The notes under the pieces were generated by a model. It was not told the origin of the DNA. It saw only the letters and a program-made list of their open reading frames with translations, and did not search any database. Shown one piece after another: positions 1-12,984 of a DNA stretch of 64,000 nucleotides; positions within the stretch are counted from its first letter, which is position 1; every line of letters begins with the position of its first letter. Origin of the DNA: Carya illinoinensis. Its lineage: Eukaryota > Streptophyta > Magnoliopsida > Fagales > Juglandaceae. The stretch spans positions 31,711,980-31,775,979 of the forward strand of contig NC_056756.1 of the NCBI RefSeq assembly GCF_018687715.1, written 5' to 3'. The position numbers were made by a program, and so were the translations under genes.

Positions 1-541
1 AGTAGTATGCATGGTCCTAATTTATGCAAACTCTAATAATGACAAATGATACTTCCGCAAACGTTCATGCAACAAGTCAATGAATGGCAAATGATAATCT
101 CACAAACGTTCATGCAACACGTCTAAAATTTTCTTTACACCAAGTTTTTCCAACAAACCATATTCATGCACAAGTAACTCACGCATAAAACTAGTAGGCT
201 CACAAAGTCTATTTTCTCTTCAAATACCGATCTGGTCTATAACACTTACCAAACAATGCTTACTCATGTACTCCATACATACTATCAAAGCCATCATCAT
301 TAGCATGCAATTTCTTATCATATTCAAATCTCAATAACTTTTCTTATAAAACGAAGACAAGAACATACCTTCTTGATAATGCATCAACCAAAATTTTTTT
401 TTTACCATGTGTGTATTTGATGACATGATGAAAAGTCTCATTACATTCCTCCCACTTGGTATGCATTCTAGTCAACTTACCTAATCTCTTCAAGTGCTTC
501 AATGACCCATGTTTGGTATGTAGGATGAGAGAGTTCAAACA
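1..541 (-). pseudogene. Ty3/gypsy pol remnant (RNase H end and integrase start)
   Basis: Reading the minus strand from about 538 downwards gives a run ending in HVIKYTHGKKKILVDALSRR, the usual end of a Ty3/gypsy RNase H domain (family form: ViKYkqGkeNvvADALSRR). Beyond it, decayed matches to the integrase N-terminal region continue towards position 1, including a relic of the FEYxKELHANDD block and of the 'MRELLVxE' stretch, with stops and frameshifts. No intact reading frame or LTR is present. The fragment is cut by the window edge on one side and abuts a LINE remnant near 545-575 on the other. It is a dead transposon piece, not a host gene. Confidence 0.75.
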
Positions 542-575
542 TCTGAATGTTATAGTTTAGCAATCTTAGGAGATT

Positions 576-1148
576 TTGAAGGAGATGAAGGAAGCTCATA
601 CGAAAAGGGCTAGCACTCCAACATCTTCTAACAACATGGATAAAAAATGGGAACCTCCTCCCTTGCACTCTTTCAAAATTAATTGGGATATTGCGATAGA
701 CAGGAACCAAGGTATTATTGGGATTGAAAATATAGTGAAAAACTGGGAAGGCAATGTCTTAGCTACTAGGAGGAAAAGATCATTACTTCCTAATCTATTA
801 TTGGCAGAAGCACTTGGAGCTCTACATGCTACACTGTTTGGTATGGAGCTGGGTTTTAGTGATATAATTGTTAAAAGTGATTCACTACAAATTATTACAA
901 ACATCTCTAAGGAGGAGGGGAATCTATTTAGCACTGGGATGGTTATCAGTTATATCAAATCAAAGCTGCTGAGTTTTTCAAGATGGAATATTCATCATGT
1001 GAGAAGAGAGGCTAATATTGTAGCTCATACTTCAACTAAATCTGCTTTACATGTAGGATATGGAGGATTTTCCTTCATGTATTTTTTTCTTGCCCTAAAG
1101 GATTTGATGAATAAAAAAGCCTTCCTTTTTAAAAAATGGCTAGTATGA
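576..1148 (+). pseudogene. LINE-type RNase H domain remnant
   Basis: A 190-codon open stretch resembles the C-terminal RNase H-like domain (RVT_3 type) of plant LINE ORF2 proteins. The sequence WEPPPLHSFKINWDIAID corresponds to the start of the domain with its first catalytic Asp. LLAEALGALHA carries the Glu. VKSDSLQIITNI carries the second Asp. VRREANIVAH is the usual last motif. A very similar order appears in the better preserved LINE at 48065-48520. There is no reverse transcriptase upstream, no poly-A tail and no visible target-site duplication, so this is a fragment. It could also be one of the stand-alone RNase H-like open frames often annotated in plants. I see no sign of a promoter. 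Confidence 0.65.
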
Positions 1149-1345
1149 TTTGCATGATAAAATTTAAAGAATTATGAAAAATTTCCAATCGTTTTCATTT
1201 TACACATCTCAGAGTAACATACATGTTTTACACCACTAAATTATTAGGCCATTAATCTTTAGATCAAGACAAGTTGTGCATCGTTCTTACATGTATGTCC
1301 CTCATGCACGAGGCCTTATGAGCCATCCGTTTCCAAGCCCAACAA
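1149..1345. other. AT-rich non-coding spacer
   Basis: Nothing recognisable: no credible reading frame and no inverted repeats between the LINE remnant and the hAT-like element to its right. Confidence 0.5.
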
Positions 1346-1498
1346 GCTACCTATAGGGTTGAGTTAATATTTAAAAATATGACTCTGCTTCGACGAAGTT
1401 GGAGTTGGATTATTTTTTATTTTTAAGTTTTTCAATTGGAGTAGGAGTCAAAGGTATCACTAGACCGATTCCGATCCGCTTCAGCTTTGATTTTAATA

Positions 1499-1677
1499 TT
1501 GTACACTAGGCCTGTTCAAAAAAATTAACAACATACACCCGCCCGATAAATCCATCCGACCCCACCCATTAAATGCGGGTTGAACTGGACAACGAGTTGG
1601 AAATCATCCAACCCACTGTTTAACGGGCAAAACAATAGCCCGAGACTCTATCGTCAATTCCAAACATTGAAACGTAG

Positions 1678-1724
<47 letters not shown>

Positions 1725-2571
1725 GCCTACAGAAACCGAGTCTCTCTTTCGCTCCTCGATCGTGCCTCCAAGCAACCGAGTACTCTAAGCAAACACTTCA
1801 ATTGCTTGCGGAAACCCTAGCTAGTGGCATTCTCCATCGCTGTTCGCCATCAATGTTCGGCCGCAGCTTCAAGATCAAGTCGATTTGCTGAGGTATGTTC
1901 CGTTTCTCATGCTTCAAATTTCTCTGTCTTCACCTTCTCTACCCTTTCAATATCTCTTCGTTGCTGGTCTTCGGTTGTGTTAGTTTTATTTGGGGTTTTG
2001 ATTTGTTGGACTGTTAGTTTTATTTGGGATTTGCTTAGTTAATCTGGGTTTGATTCTTTCTTTGTTGAACTTAGACGATTTTAAGCCTTGTTTTTATTCA
2101 TTTGGTTATGTTTCTCTGGTAGATCATATGAATGACAAACTTTTGCATTCTGAACTAATTTAAGGACTCGGTCTTGAGAAACATCTAGCGATTATGGTTG
2201 TTTGAATGAATCTCTTTTTACTTTATGAAAATAGAGATATAGCAAAATAGGGAAACCCCATGAGCTTTCAAGGTTGGGATTTGGGTTATAAGCAATAAGT
2301 TATTGAATGTAATGTTGTGGATGAAAAAAAATGTTTATTGTTTTGGATGGCGAGATGTCATGTAGTGGTCCACTGGATGGATGAGTAGCGTGAAAAAGGT
2401 AGGAAGCATGAAAAAAAATTTAAAAAAAAAAAGAAAAAAAAAACCGCTAGTTTTACCTGACCTGAACTAGTTCGGGTTGGGTCGACTATTTTTTATGCCT
2501 CTAGGTTGCAGGTCACATCTGGTTGGGCCAAATAGTGCTTGGGCGGGTCAATGCACAGGCCTATTGTACAC
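1499..2571. mobile_element. Non-autonomous hAT element with 8-bp target-site duplication
   Basis: The element spans 1507-2563 and begins TAGGCCTGTTCA and ends TGCACAGGCCTA, near-perfect inverted repeats. It is flanked by a perfect 8-bp direct repeat TTGTACAC at 1499-1506 and 2564-2571, diagnostic of hAT transposition. No transposase is encoded. Inside is a (CT)n tract followed by sequence that looks like a plant gene 5' end: a CT-rich leader, an AAACCCTAG box near 1822, a short open stretch and a GAGGTATG possible splice donor near 1890. This may be a captured gene fragment. The right terminus and right TTGTACAC are the exact point where units 2 and 3 become homologous to unit 1 (18347, 32797). 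Confidence 0.85.
1680..1722. repeat. (CT)n microsatellite in the hAT element
   Basis: About 21 uninterrupted CT units. Comparable tracts lie in the hAT-like fragments at the other unit boundaries (18144-18198 and 32671-32718), so it is a shared feature of these elements. Confidence 0.95.
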
Positions 2572-2701
2572 ATGTAATAAAATATTTATTTATCATATAT
2601 ACTAGTATAGTTATATAGTTATATAATTAGAACTTATATAGTTAAATTCAATAATATACTAGTAGCTCTAAAATAATATTTTATACTATAATATAAATAG
2701 A

Positions 2702-4860
2702 CTAATTGTGATGACATGTTTTTACGTGTATTTTCACTGAAGGAGTTGTTTTTAATTTAATTATATATTAGCTCTTTTATTTTAAATTATTGTATTTTAA
2801 ATTGGTTTTAATTTATTTGATGTTGTGTTTAATTTATTTTAGTGTTTTATGATTTTTAAAATCGTTTTCGGTGGATCAGTTTTTGGATTCCGGAGTGAGG
2901 ACTGGACCTCATTTCTTTTCCCTCATCTTTTCTTTTCTTTTTTCTTTTTTCTTTTTCCCTTTTTTTTTCCTTTTTCTTTCTTTCTTTTTCTTTCTTTTTC
3001 TTCTTCTTTTCTTTCTTCTTCCTCTCTCTCTCTCCCCGCGCACTGCACTTTCTTTCTCCCCTTCCCATTGCCGCCTGTTAACCAGCCTAGACCGCCGCCG
3101 TCCGGCCGCTATGTAGTACACCACCCCTACCAAAATCTTCCCCTCCCACCAGTGATCACCCCCACCAATTTTCAGGGCCATCCGTCCAGCCGTTAGCTGC
3201 CACGCATGGCTGGAAGTCAAGGCACCAGCCCACCCTTCTCTCTCTGTCGCCGGTTGCTTTCTCAGCCCAGAACCGCCGCTCGCCGGTGACGTGGCTGACA
3301 CCACCCACCCAGTTTTCTTCCCTTCTCACCGGTGAACATCCTCACCAAGTTTTACCGCCATCCGAGCCACTATTAGCCGCCACGAGCTCCTTCAAGCCAC
3401 ATAGTTTTTGAGCTTTTTCGGCGCCGTCACTCCACCTCCAGCCACCACCTCTTCACAGCTTCTTCCCTTACCTCTTGCTACTTAATCCACCCATTTCATG
3501 CCTCGATCCGTTGCCGGACAGCTCCCACGAGCTCAACTTCGTTCAGCCCCTTTTTGGCCTTCCACTGTCGTTTCCACCACCATCCACGGCCAAAACTCAC
3601 TTCCTTTAGCTTCATAAACATCTCAAGACCATTCCCTATCAATTTCATGCCTTGATTTGTCCCCGTTCAAAAGTGGGTAATTTATTACCCACGGCCATAG
3701 TGTAAAATACACTGTTACATTGCTTTTCCTCCGCCGTTTGCAACTCTGCGAGCTTTTGAAAAATACCTTATAGCACTGTAAGTATTTTTCAAACTCTACT
3801 TTTAGATTTAAATATATTTTACTCTTACAATAATTATTTGTTGGATTGGTTGGTTGATTCCGGACTGAGTTCGAAGAGTTCGAGGGTTGGATGGATTGAG
3901 AACGGAGTTGTTTGGTTGATATTGATATTTGTTTGAGATATTTGTGCCTTGATGTTTGCATTGTATAGTGCATGCATGTTCATGTTTAAAAGGGGAAAAC
4001 CGTGTTTTTTCGTGTAGTGGCATGCATGTACATGTGTTTGGAAAATAAAAGCTGGGCTTGTAAGTGAAAAATGATTTATGGTATATGTGAAAATTTGGGT
4101 TGATTGGTTTGAGTCAGAGGCACGTGTAGGGATGGTGGTAAACATGGACGGTGGTAGAATCCCGCTTGTGATTCCCACATACGGTGTGCGCGTAGGGATG
4201 GTGGTAAGCAGGGACGGTGGTAGAATCTCATCTGTGATTCCCGCCTACGGTGCACGCTTAGGGATGGTGGTGAGCAGGGATGGTGGTAGAGTCCCGCCTA
4301 TGATTCCTGCCTACAGTGCTCTGATGGTTTGGTTTTGGGCCATTATTGGGGATAATGACGAGGTTATGTTTTTGGGTCAAATGAGATTTTTGGCGTGCGT
4401 GGAAATATGTGGTTTTTGTGGGACATGTGCATTTGCATTCATCCATGCATATTGTTGAGTTTATATGTTTTTATCTTGTGGCGTTTGAGTCTTACTTACC
4501 TGCGGCATCATTTTTGGTACCGTAGATTTTGATGCAGAGATCGATGAGGAGGAGGAGGCTGAGCCTGAGGATGCGGCTCCGCCGGAGTTTTGAGTTGAAG
4601 TTTAAACTTGTTGTTGGTTTGAACAATATTTGTAGTCTGTAATATTTTATTATGTATGTTTTAAACAGTTTTGTATTAAACTAAGAAAAATTCTGGTACT
4701 TAGTTATATGACTTTGCTATTCGCTGCGTGTTTCTTCGTGCACATTTGTTACTTACACACACTTGGCATTCGTCGATAGGGTGTCGACCCGTGATGTCAC
4801 CATCCGGACGTCTCGATTTTTCCGTGTCCGTGCGTGGGGATTTGGGGACGTCACACTAAT
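2702..4860. mobile_element. Solo LTR of a large LTR retrotransposon
   Basis: The insertion at 2707-4855 (2149 bp) begins TGTGATGACA and ends GACGTCACA, the TG...CA form of LTR ends, and is flanked by the perfect 5-bp duplication CTAAT at 2702-2706 and 4856-4860. Units 2 and 3 have the uninterrupted site (gactaatgatagtttag) with a single CTAAT, proving insertion. No primer-binding site, polypurine tract or internal region is present, so it is a solo LTR left by recombination between two LTRs. It holds a pyrimidine-rich tract (about 2920-3050), a GC-rich segment (3050-3620) and a 66-bp tandem repeat. Open frames inside it are low-complexity artefacts. Confidence 0.9.
4127..4324. repeat. 66-bp tandem repeat, three copies, inside the solo LTR
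   Basis: Copies start at about 4127, 4193 and 4259. Each contains TAGGGATGGTGGT, GACGGTGGTAGA (third copy GATGGTGGTAGA) and TGATTCC. Because 66 is divisible by three they also read as a 22-residue repeat (GMVVxxDGGR) in one frame, but nothing suggests translation. Confidence 0.9.
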
Positions 4861-5437
4861 GATAGTTTAGTATATGTAAACATCATAGCATTACTACCAT
4901 ACTATCAAGCATAGAAATAAGTTAGACACTAGTATTTAGATAAGTCTAGTATAATAAGTTAATAACACATACTAATTTACTAAAGTATAATAATATGCAA
5001 TTAGACACTAGAAATAAGTCTAGTGTAGATATAAGTTATAAATAAATTAGATACTAGTATAATAGAATAACATGTAATTAAACATTAAAAATTATATGTA
5101 ATACTATATTATGATAATATGTAATTAGACAATATAGTACAAGTTTAGTATAAAAATAAGTTAGATATTAGCATAAAAGTAAATTAGTAGTAAATGCTTT
5201 AGTTTTAGTTTTTATTTTTATGGAAAAACTGAAATTTGAAAGGCCGCATTTTTTTTTTAAAATGGGCTAAATATGAAGCTTAAAAAAAAAAAAAAAATCA
5301 AAGTTGAAAGCCTAAATTTGATTTCACTCCAACTCCGCTCCGACAAATTGGAGTTTAGATTTGAACTCCAACAAAATCAAAGTTGGATTTAGGAGAATCT
5401 AACTCCAACTAAGTCGGTGCTCACCCCTAATTACATA

Positions 5438-6888
5438 CCCTAATTTATTAGTTTCCACTAGTCTTAGATCTTTAAAATCTGCTCATTATGACCATCTACA
5501 AACGTTATATGAGTCCCATGTACTGTGATGTGTTCGTATTGTCTTTCGTATGTGAGTTCTAATTCTAAGTATAAGTTCTAAATAGACAAGTCCTGCATTA
5601 CCCATCTATAAAAAATGAATATTTTTTTTATACTTTTTTAATGTGGGTTCACTTTTTTTACAAAGGCAGCTTATTGTGCATGATTTGTCTATTTGGAATT
5701 TGTATAAATCATTTATCTTCGTATTTTTCAATTATCCACAAAGCTCTCATTGGTCTAACAGTCTAATTGGTATACTTTCCTTTAAAATAATAATATATAC
5801 AAGTTAAAAAAATATACAAACTTCATGTAGTCTTTTTATAAAAAAATGGACTTCATCACGAAAAAGTGTGAAAATTTTACTTTTTTACGAGAAATTTTAC
5901 TTTTTTTTTATAAAAGACTTGTAATTTTAAAACTTATCCATAACATTACTCATTTTTGAAAACCATAGTCAACATAATTACCTTGGTTAAAAAAAAAAAA
6001 AAAACGGATTTTTTGGATCATGATAACCTTATAGCAACCTCTATTGAAACGTAATTTCTGCTGGCCGGTGAGTGGTTGAGGTACCATCCAGCTATGACTA
6101 TCGTAAAATTAAAGCATTCCAAAACATTATAGATTGCTGAATCAATCGTCCTTGTGGCGAGCCTTTTCTTGACACCCAATGAGGGCATGAATTTTTCTCA
6201 ATTTTCAACATATATATATTTTTTTTCTTGTAGATGTATCCGTGATAAATGTGCTGGTTTTATTACGATACCTCACCCCACTTTGATCATCAATTAATAT
6301 GTCTTTTTTAGGAAAAAAGAAAAGAAAGAAATAAAGTTTGAAATAAAGGGTCATTATCCCTTGCGACCAAAGAAAAGGGTGAAAGTAATGTGAAAGGGGT
6401 GCATTTTCTTCAGCTTAACTTACATATGCCTGCTTCCTGCCAACATATCACCTTTACTTGGCGTGGCTACTACGCTGATGGGTACTTCACATTTACCACG
6501 TTCAATCCACAAAGTGACTCCATTTTAAAATAGGAAAACCATACCATATATATCACTTAAGTTTGTCTCTTGAATTTGACTGTTTATGCTTTTTATTTTA
6601 TTTTTTTTAATTTTTTTACTTAATAATTTATAAGGAAGTGCCTATTAATGTATTGATATTTTTTTAAAATGTTTAAAGATGTTTATTTTTTTTTATTTTA
6701 AAAAAATGCAATTTACACTAAGAACACATCCAATGGGCAAATCTGGTTGGTATGGTAGAACTAGCCTTTAAAATAACTCACTCACATCATCCACCCCTAC
6801 CTCAATTGGTAATGTCATCACTAATGCATGGTAGTCAATAATGCGTTGCGTTTTCGTGGCAAAAAGAGTTCAATAAACCTTCTTTTTC

Positions 6889-6924
<36 letters not shown>

Positions 6925-7092
6925 AATTCCACGCAGGGGCCTTGTCATTGATATGCTCTTGTGATAGAATTCATATATAGTTCCTTCAACTAAATTAGGA
7001 AAAAAACATAAAAATGAATAAAAATTCTAAATCTTAATAAGGGAAAAAAAGCATTTGATCCAAAATTGGCCAAAAATCAATTTAACAATCTA
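5438..7092. other. Upstream region of GH5 copy 1, shared by all three units
   Basis: AT-rich sequence without credible coding potential. It aligns with 19074-20790 and 33515-34880, for example in the conserved block GAAAGGGGTGCATTTTCTTC (6394, 20103, 34375). A (TA)n tract lies at 6893-6920. The region is part of the tandemly duplicated segment and supplies distal upstream sequence for the GH5 gene. Confidence 0.7.
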
Positions 7093-7756
7093 AATCTGGA
7101 GAATGATTTTTTTGATAAGTAATAATCTTTATTGAATATGAAGAAACTAGGCAATGCCCAAGTACACAAAGAGTATACAAAGTGAGACACTTAGTTACAT
7201 TTTAGTGAGCTATAAGGAAAGTAGAAACTCATGAACATTCCCGCCCTTTAGAACAATGGCTGAAAACTATTGAAACAGAGAAAATACAAAAAACTTTCAG
7301 ATTGCCCCCACTCCCCGCTCCTTATCATTAAAGCACCTCTCATTCCTTTTTGACTATAAACACCACATTAAGCACAAGAGTATCATCCACCACACTGCTA
7401 CCAATTGAGCACTGTTGTGAGATCTATTCTAGCATGCAAGTACCTCCACCACACTCCTAGGCATAACCCAGCTTAGCCCAGCTCTACTAAAGATCATTCT
7501 GGCCCATGACTCCCCAACCACCTCACAATGTAAAAGCAGGTGATCTATCGATTCTCCACACTTTTTGCACATATAGCACCACTCCATTATAACCAGACCT
7601 CCTCGCTTTCTAAGTTATCAATCGTTAAAATCTTTCCACGAGCGGCTGTCCAAATAAAGAAAGCAACTTTAAAGTGTACTAACACCTTCCATATACTCTT
7701 CCATGGAAAGAAAGTAGACTGTTGTATTGTCAAGGCCTTATAATCTGGAGAATGAT
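7093..7756 (-). mobile_element. 5'-truncated LINE (L1 type) insertion in unit 1
   Basis: The insert 7108-7741 is flanked by a 15-bp direct repeat AATCTGGAGAATGAT (7093-7107, 7742-7756). Units 2 and 3 have one copy of this word and no insert. It is inverted: on the minus strand it ends in a poly-A-like tail (the T run at 7107-7113) after the typical LINE 3' end. On the minus strand 7587-7778 reads FPWKSIWKVLVHFKVAFFIW then TAARGKILTIDNL, the zinc-binding reverse-transcriptase C-terminal domain (zf-RVT) of plant L1 ORF2. Only this 3' end was integrated, so it is inactive. Confidence 0.88.
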
Positions 7757-8160
7757 ACATTGATATATACCTTAACATTTCTGGTCAAATATTATTTAAC
7801 AAAAGTTGGACGGACCGATGAGTTTGTTACAATGTCATTATCTTACTAATACTTTTTCAATTTCTTCTCTTTTTCTTTTGTTTTCATAGGAACTGATTCA
7901 AAATCCACTAAACATCGTATCAAAATCCACTAGACATCGTATTAACTCGATGTCACTTCAAAAAAATTATTTCATACGTACCTAAATGGTCCATCTATCA
8001 AAGAGCATGGTATCACTATCATCCCTGGTGCATGTGTCGGCAAGATGCCACATTTTTATTCACGGGCAACATAAAAATAAATTGGAACTCCCCCTAAACA
8101 AAATTCGAACATGAAAAATGTACCTTTTTAAGCTTAGGTTGTGGGGAGTTCTCTTCAATG

Positions 8161-8208
<48 letters not shown>

Positions 8209-8340
8209 TATCTTGAATGCAACTTATGAACGGTAAAAAGATGGTGTCACAGTGATAATAAAAAGATAGGATTGCGAAAACTGTTCTTCCTTGTTTCCCC
8301 ATTACATACAAGAAGTAGTTACACATGGCTCAGGCCATCA
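7757..8340. promoter_or_regulatory. Proximal promoter region of GH5 copy 1
   Basis: Sequence between the LINE insertion and the TATA box. It includes a (TA)n tract at about 8163-8210. Copy 3 keeps the same arrangement (34900-35419), but copy 2 has lost the part equal to about 8058-8332. No specific factor site is claimed. Confidence 0.45.
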
Positions 8341-8348
8341 TATAAATA
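8341..8348 (+). promoter_or_regulatory. TATA box of GH5 copy 1
   Basis: TATAAATA lies 71 bp before the ATG, in a block (CATCATATAAATAGGTGTAC) that is identical in all three copies. This spacing fits a plant core promoter with a short 5' UTR. Confidence 0.7.
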
Positions 8349-8411
8349 GGTGTACCAGTTGATCTCCACCTTCCCTACTAGTCCTCCATACTCCATAGTC
8401 CAAAAATTAGT

Positions 8412-11090
8412 ATGGGGAGGTTCTTCTTCTTCTCCTTCCTCTCTCTTCTATGGGTTCCTTTAATCTTCCCCACTGTCATGGCCTTGCCACTATACACCAA
8501 TTCACGGTGGATCGTAGATGGAGAAGGGAAAAGGGTGAAGTTGGCATGCGTGAACTGGGTTTCACACCTGGAAGTCGTGGTGGCTGAGGGCCTTAGTAAG
8601 CAGCCCGTGCATGCCATCTCCGAGAGGATTAAGTCCATGGGATTTAATTGTGTTAGGCTCACTTGGCCTCTTTTCTTGGCCACCAATGACTCTCTGGCTT
8701 CTCTCACTGTGCGGCAGTCCTTTCAGAATCTTGGGCTGTCTGAATCCATTGCCGGAATCAAAGCCAACAACCCTTCCATCGTTGATCTTTCTCTTATACA
8801 AGCAGTCCAGGTTACAACAAAATACCTATATATTCTGCTTTTCGAAATTTATTCTCTTACCAGTACAACATTCAAAGAAGAAAACAAATGCGAGAAAAAC
8901 AAACCATGAAGGAATTGGACATTGTTAGCTTTTGTTTATGATATGTAAGTTTCAGACCAGACTAGGACAAACAAGGGAACTCGGTTGGGTTCTTCACGGG
9001 TTTGGTTTACTGCACGATGAGCTCAGCTTAGGTGTATGTAGTCTTTGTAAGTTTGTAGTCATAGTAACCAACAGAATGATACTTATGAGATTTAATAGAA
9101 ATTGACGATAATAAGTATGATAACAATGTCAATTAGGCTGATGGCGATGCCCAGTTGCCCATGACAATGATACTTATGATTGTATGCTTTTAACTTTCTT
9201 CCGAGTGATACAATATTCTAAACCCATTTGCATTTGCTTCACACTTCAAAATATTATCATAATATATCTTTCAACTTTCACGGGCAGAGATATCCCTATC
9301 TGTGTCATGCTATGGTAGTCTCCCATCATTTCTTGAAGAGAAATGCTTTAACTACAAAAAGATTCTACAAAAGTAAATCTACAAACTGACTTAACTTGAT
9401 GTGATATGTTACATTGTAAAGTTACTTTTATTGTAAAATAGCTAAATTTAACATATCATAAGAAGTTATGTCAGTTTGTGATTTATTTTTATAGGATCTT
9501 TTTGTGGTTACAACACTTCTCATGAATGAAGAGACCTATATATATAAATAATATTCTTATAATATTGGTCAAAATGTTTTATTTATATATATATATAGAT
9601 ATATATAAATAATATTCTTATAATATTGGTCAAAATGTTTGTATCTTAGGCGGTGGTGTCTAGCCTGGGTACTAACAACGTGATGGTCATATTGGACAAT
9701 CACATAAGCAAGCCAGCTTGGTGTTGCAGTGCCTCTGATCGCAATGGCTTCTTTGGAGACGAGTATTTCAACCCTGACCTCTGGGTTAAGGGGCTAACTC
9801 GGATGGCCAGAATCTTCAACGGCGCGGCCAATGTGGTTGGGATGAGCTTGAGGAATGAGCTCCGAGGTGCTAGACAGAACATTAATGATTGGTACAGGTA
9901 GTACTATACTACATTCTCATCTTTATTAATGGTACATGATGGGATTTGTTTCTTTTCGTTCAGTTCTTTGTTGTGCTCTTCATATCAAAATTTTAGTTTT
10001 CATAATGAAATCTTGAACTAGGTACATGCAGAAAGGAGCAGAAGCAGTGCATTCAGCAAACTCGGATGTTCTGGTAATTCTCTCCGGTCTGAACTATGAC
10101 AAGGACTTGTCGTTCATCCGCGATCAACCAGTAGACATCACATTTACTGGGAAGCTAGTATATGAGATGCATTGGTACGGGTTTACGGATGGGAAGGCAT
10201 GGGAATCTGGGAACCCCAATCAAGTGTGTGGGAGAGTGGTGAATAACATGATGAGATTATCAGGGTTCTTGCTGGAGCAGGGCAGGCCATTGTTCGTGAG
10301 TGAATTTGGGATAGACTTGAGAGGAACAAATGTGAACGACAATAGGTATTTCAATTGCTTCATGGCCGTGGCTGCAGAACATGACTTGGATTGGGCACTC
10401 TGGACACTTGTTGGGAGTTATTATTTGAGAGAGGGAGTCATTGGGTCGAGTGAGTACTATGGGGTGCTTGATTCGAATTGGCGTGATATCAGAAATCCAA
10501 GCTTCTTGAAAAGAATCTCTACTCTGCAATCTCCTTTTCAAGGTATAATGATTTAATGCAATCCTCCTTTTCAAGGTATATATATTTTACATTAGCCTAT
10601 AGACTTGGAATGACATGTCCCAGGATGCACTCAATTTTGACTTGCAGGGCCAGGCCTTGAAGAAACTAATCGACACAAAGTAATTTTCCATCCATTAACG
10701 GGTCTCTGTGTCCTAAGAAAATCCCTCCTGGAACCACTCAGGTTGGGTCCCTGCACCGACTCTGAAGCCTGGAGCTATACATCCCAGAAGACTTTGAAAC
10801 TATTGGGAACACGTTACTGCTTACAAGCAGAAGGACTGGATGATCCAGCAGCACTTGGAATAATTTGCACCGTTCCAGGGTCCAAATGGGAAGTCATCTC
10901 AGATTCTCAGATGCACCTCTCAACGAAGGTTGGCAATGGTACTACCGTTTGCCTAGATGTAGACTCCAGCAATAACGTAGTCACAACTACTTGCAAATGC
11001 ATTAGCAGAGACAACATGTGTGATCCAGAAAGCCAGTGGTTCAAGCTTGTCAACAGCACAAGAAGTTCAAAGGCTAAAGAAATATTCTGA
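8412..11090 (+). CDS. GH5 glycoside hydrolase (cellulase family), copy 1
   Basis: Four exons: 8412-8810, 9650-9897, 10022-10542 and 10648-11090, all with GT/AG borders and matching phases, giving 536 residues. A hydrophobic N-terminus (about residues 1-24) is a probable signal peptide, so the protein is likely secreted to the cell wall. The GH5 barrel follows. NHIS (His151), LRNELRG (acid/base Glu203), MHWYG (His266, Tyr268) and VSEFG (nucleophile Glu310) are the family's active-site motifs. The C-terminal 150 residues (CLQAEG, CLDVDSS, QWFKLV) resemble a ricin-B-like beta-trefoil, as in plant GH5 proteins annotated as cellulase-like. The substrate is inferred to be a beta-1,4-glucan or mannan-like polymer. 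Unlike copies 2 and 3 it has Arg304 where they have Trp, six residues before the nucleophile. Start chosen because the signal peptide begins there and a TATA box lies 71 bp upstream. Confidence 0.92.
9349..9510. mobile_element. Foldback MITE in intron 1 of GH5 copy 1
   Basis: The ends form an inverted repeat of about 40 bp: TAACTACAAAAAGATTCTA at the left against the complement of TAGGATCTTTTTGTGGTTA at the right, extending into ACAAACTGAC/GTCAGTTTGT. The same element sits at the same place in copies 2 (22291-22452) and 3 (36631-36806), so it predates the triplication. It is non-coding. Superfamily is uncertain; flanks (aaatgctt, caacactt) match at 5 of 8 positions. Confidence 0.75.
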
Positions 11091-12967
<1,877 letters not shown>

Positions 12968-12984
12968 TTGAAGAAGTAAGGTGT

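Larger units (their letters stand above)
1346..5437. mobile_element. hAT-like non-autonomous element, split by two later insertions
   Basis: The left end TAGGGTTGAG (from 1354) and right end CTCACCCCTA (to 5429) form imperfect terminal inverted repeats. They are backed by a subterminal inverted repeat: GACGAAGTTGGAGTTGG near 1385 against CTAACTCCAACTAAGTCGG near 5398-5416. Flanks are gctaccta (left) and attacata (right). In unit 2 the right flank is gctacatg, so an original 8-bp duplication beginning gctac is likely, as expected for hAT. The element is interrupted by another hAT element (1507-2563) and a solo LTR (2707-4855); without them it is about 0.87 kb of AT-rich DNA with no coding capacity. 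Its right part recurs at 18347-19065 and 32797-33506. Confidence 0.6.

Noticed and set aside
576..1148. Possible host RNase H-like gene
   Set aside because: It is best explained as a LINE ORF2 tail; no promoter, start context or introns, and a near homologue sits inside the LINE at 48065-48520.
2849..3304. Phe/Ser/Pro-rich and Lys/Arg/Glu-rich open frames
   Set aside because: They come from the pyrimidine-rich tract of the solo LTR on both strands; pure composition effect.
4078..4458. 126-codon frame with 22-residue repeats
   Set aside because: Lies wholly within the solo LTR and only mirrors the 66-bp DNA repeat.
8150..8215. Alternating Ile-Tyr peptide frames around TA tracts
   Set aside because: Microsatellite translations without coding meaning, also at 34250-34275 and 35230-35290.
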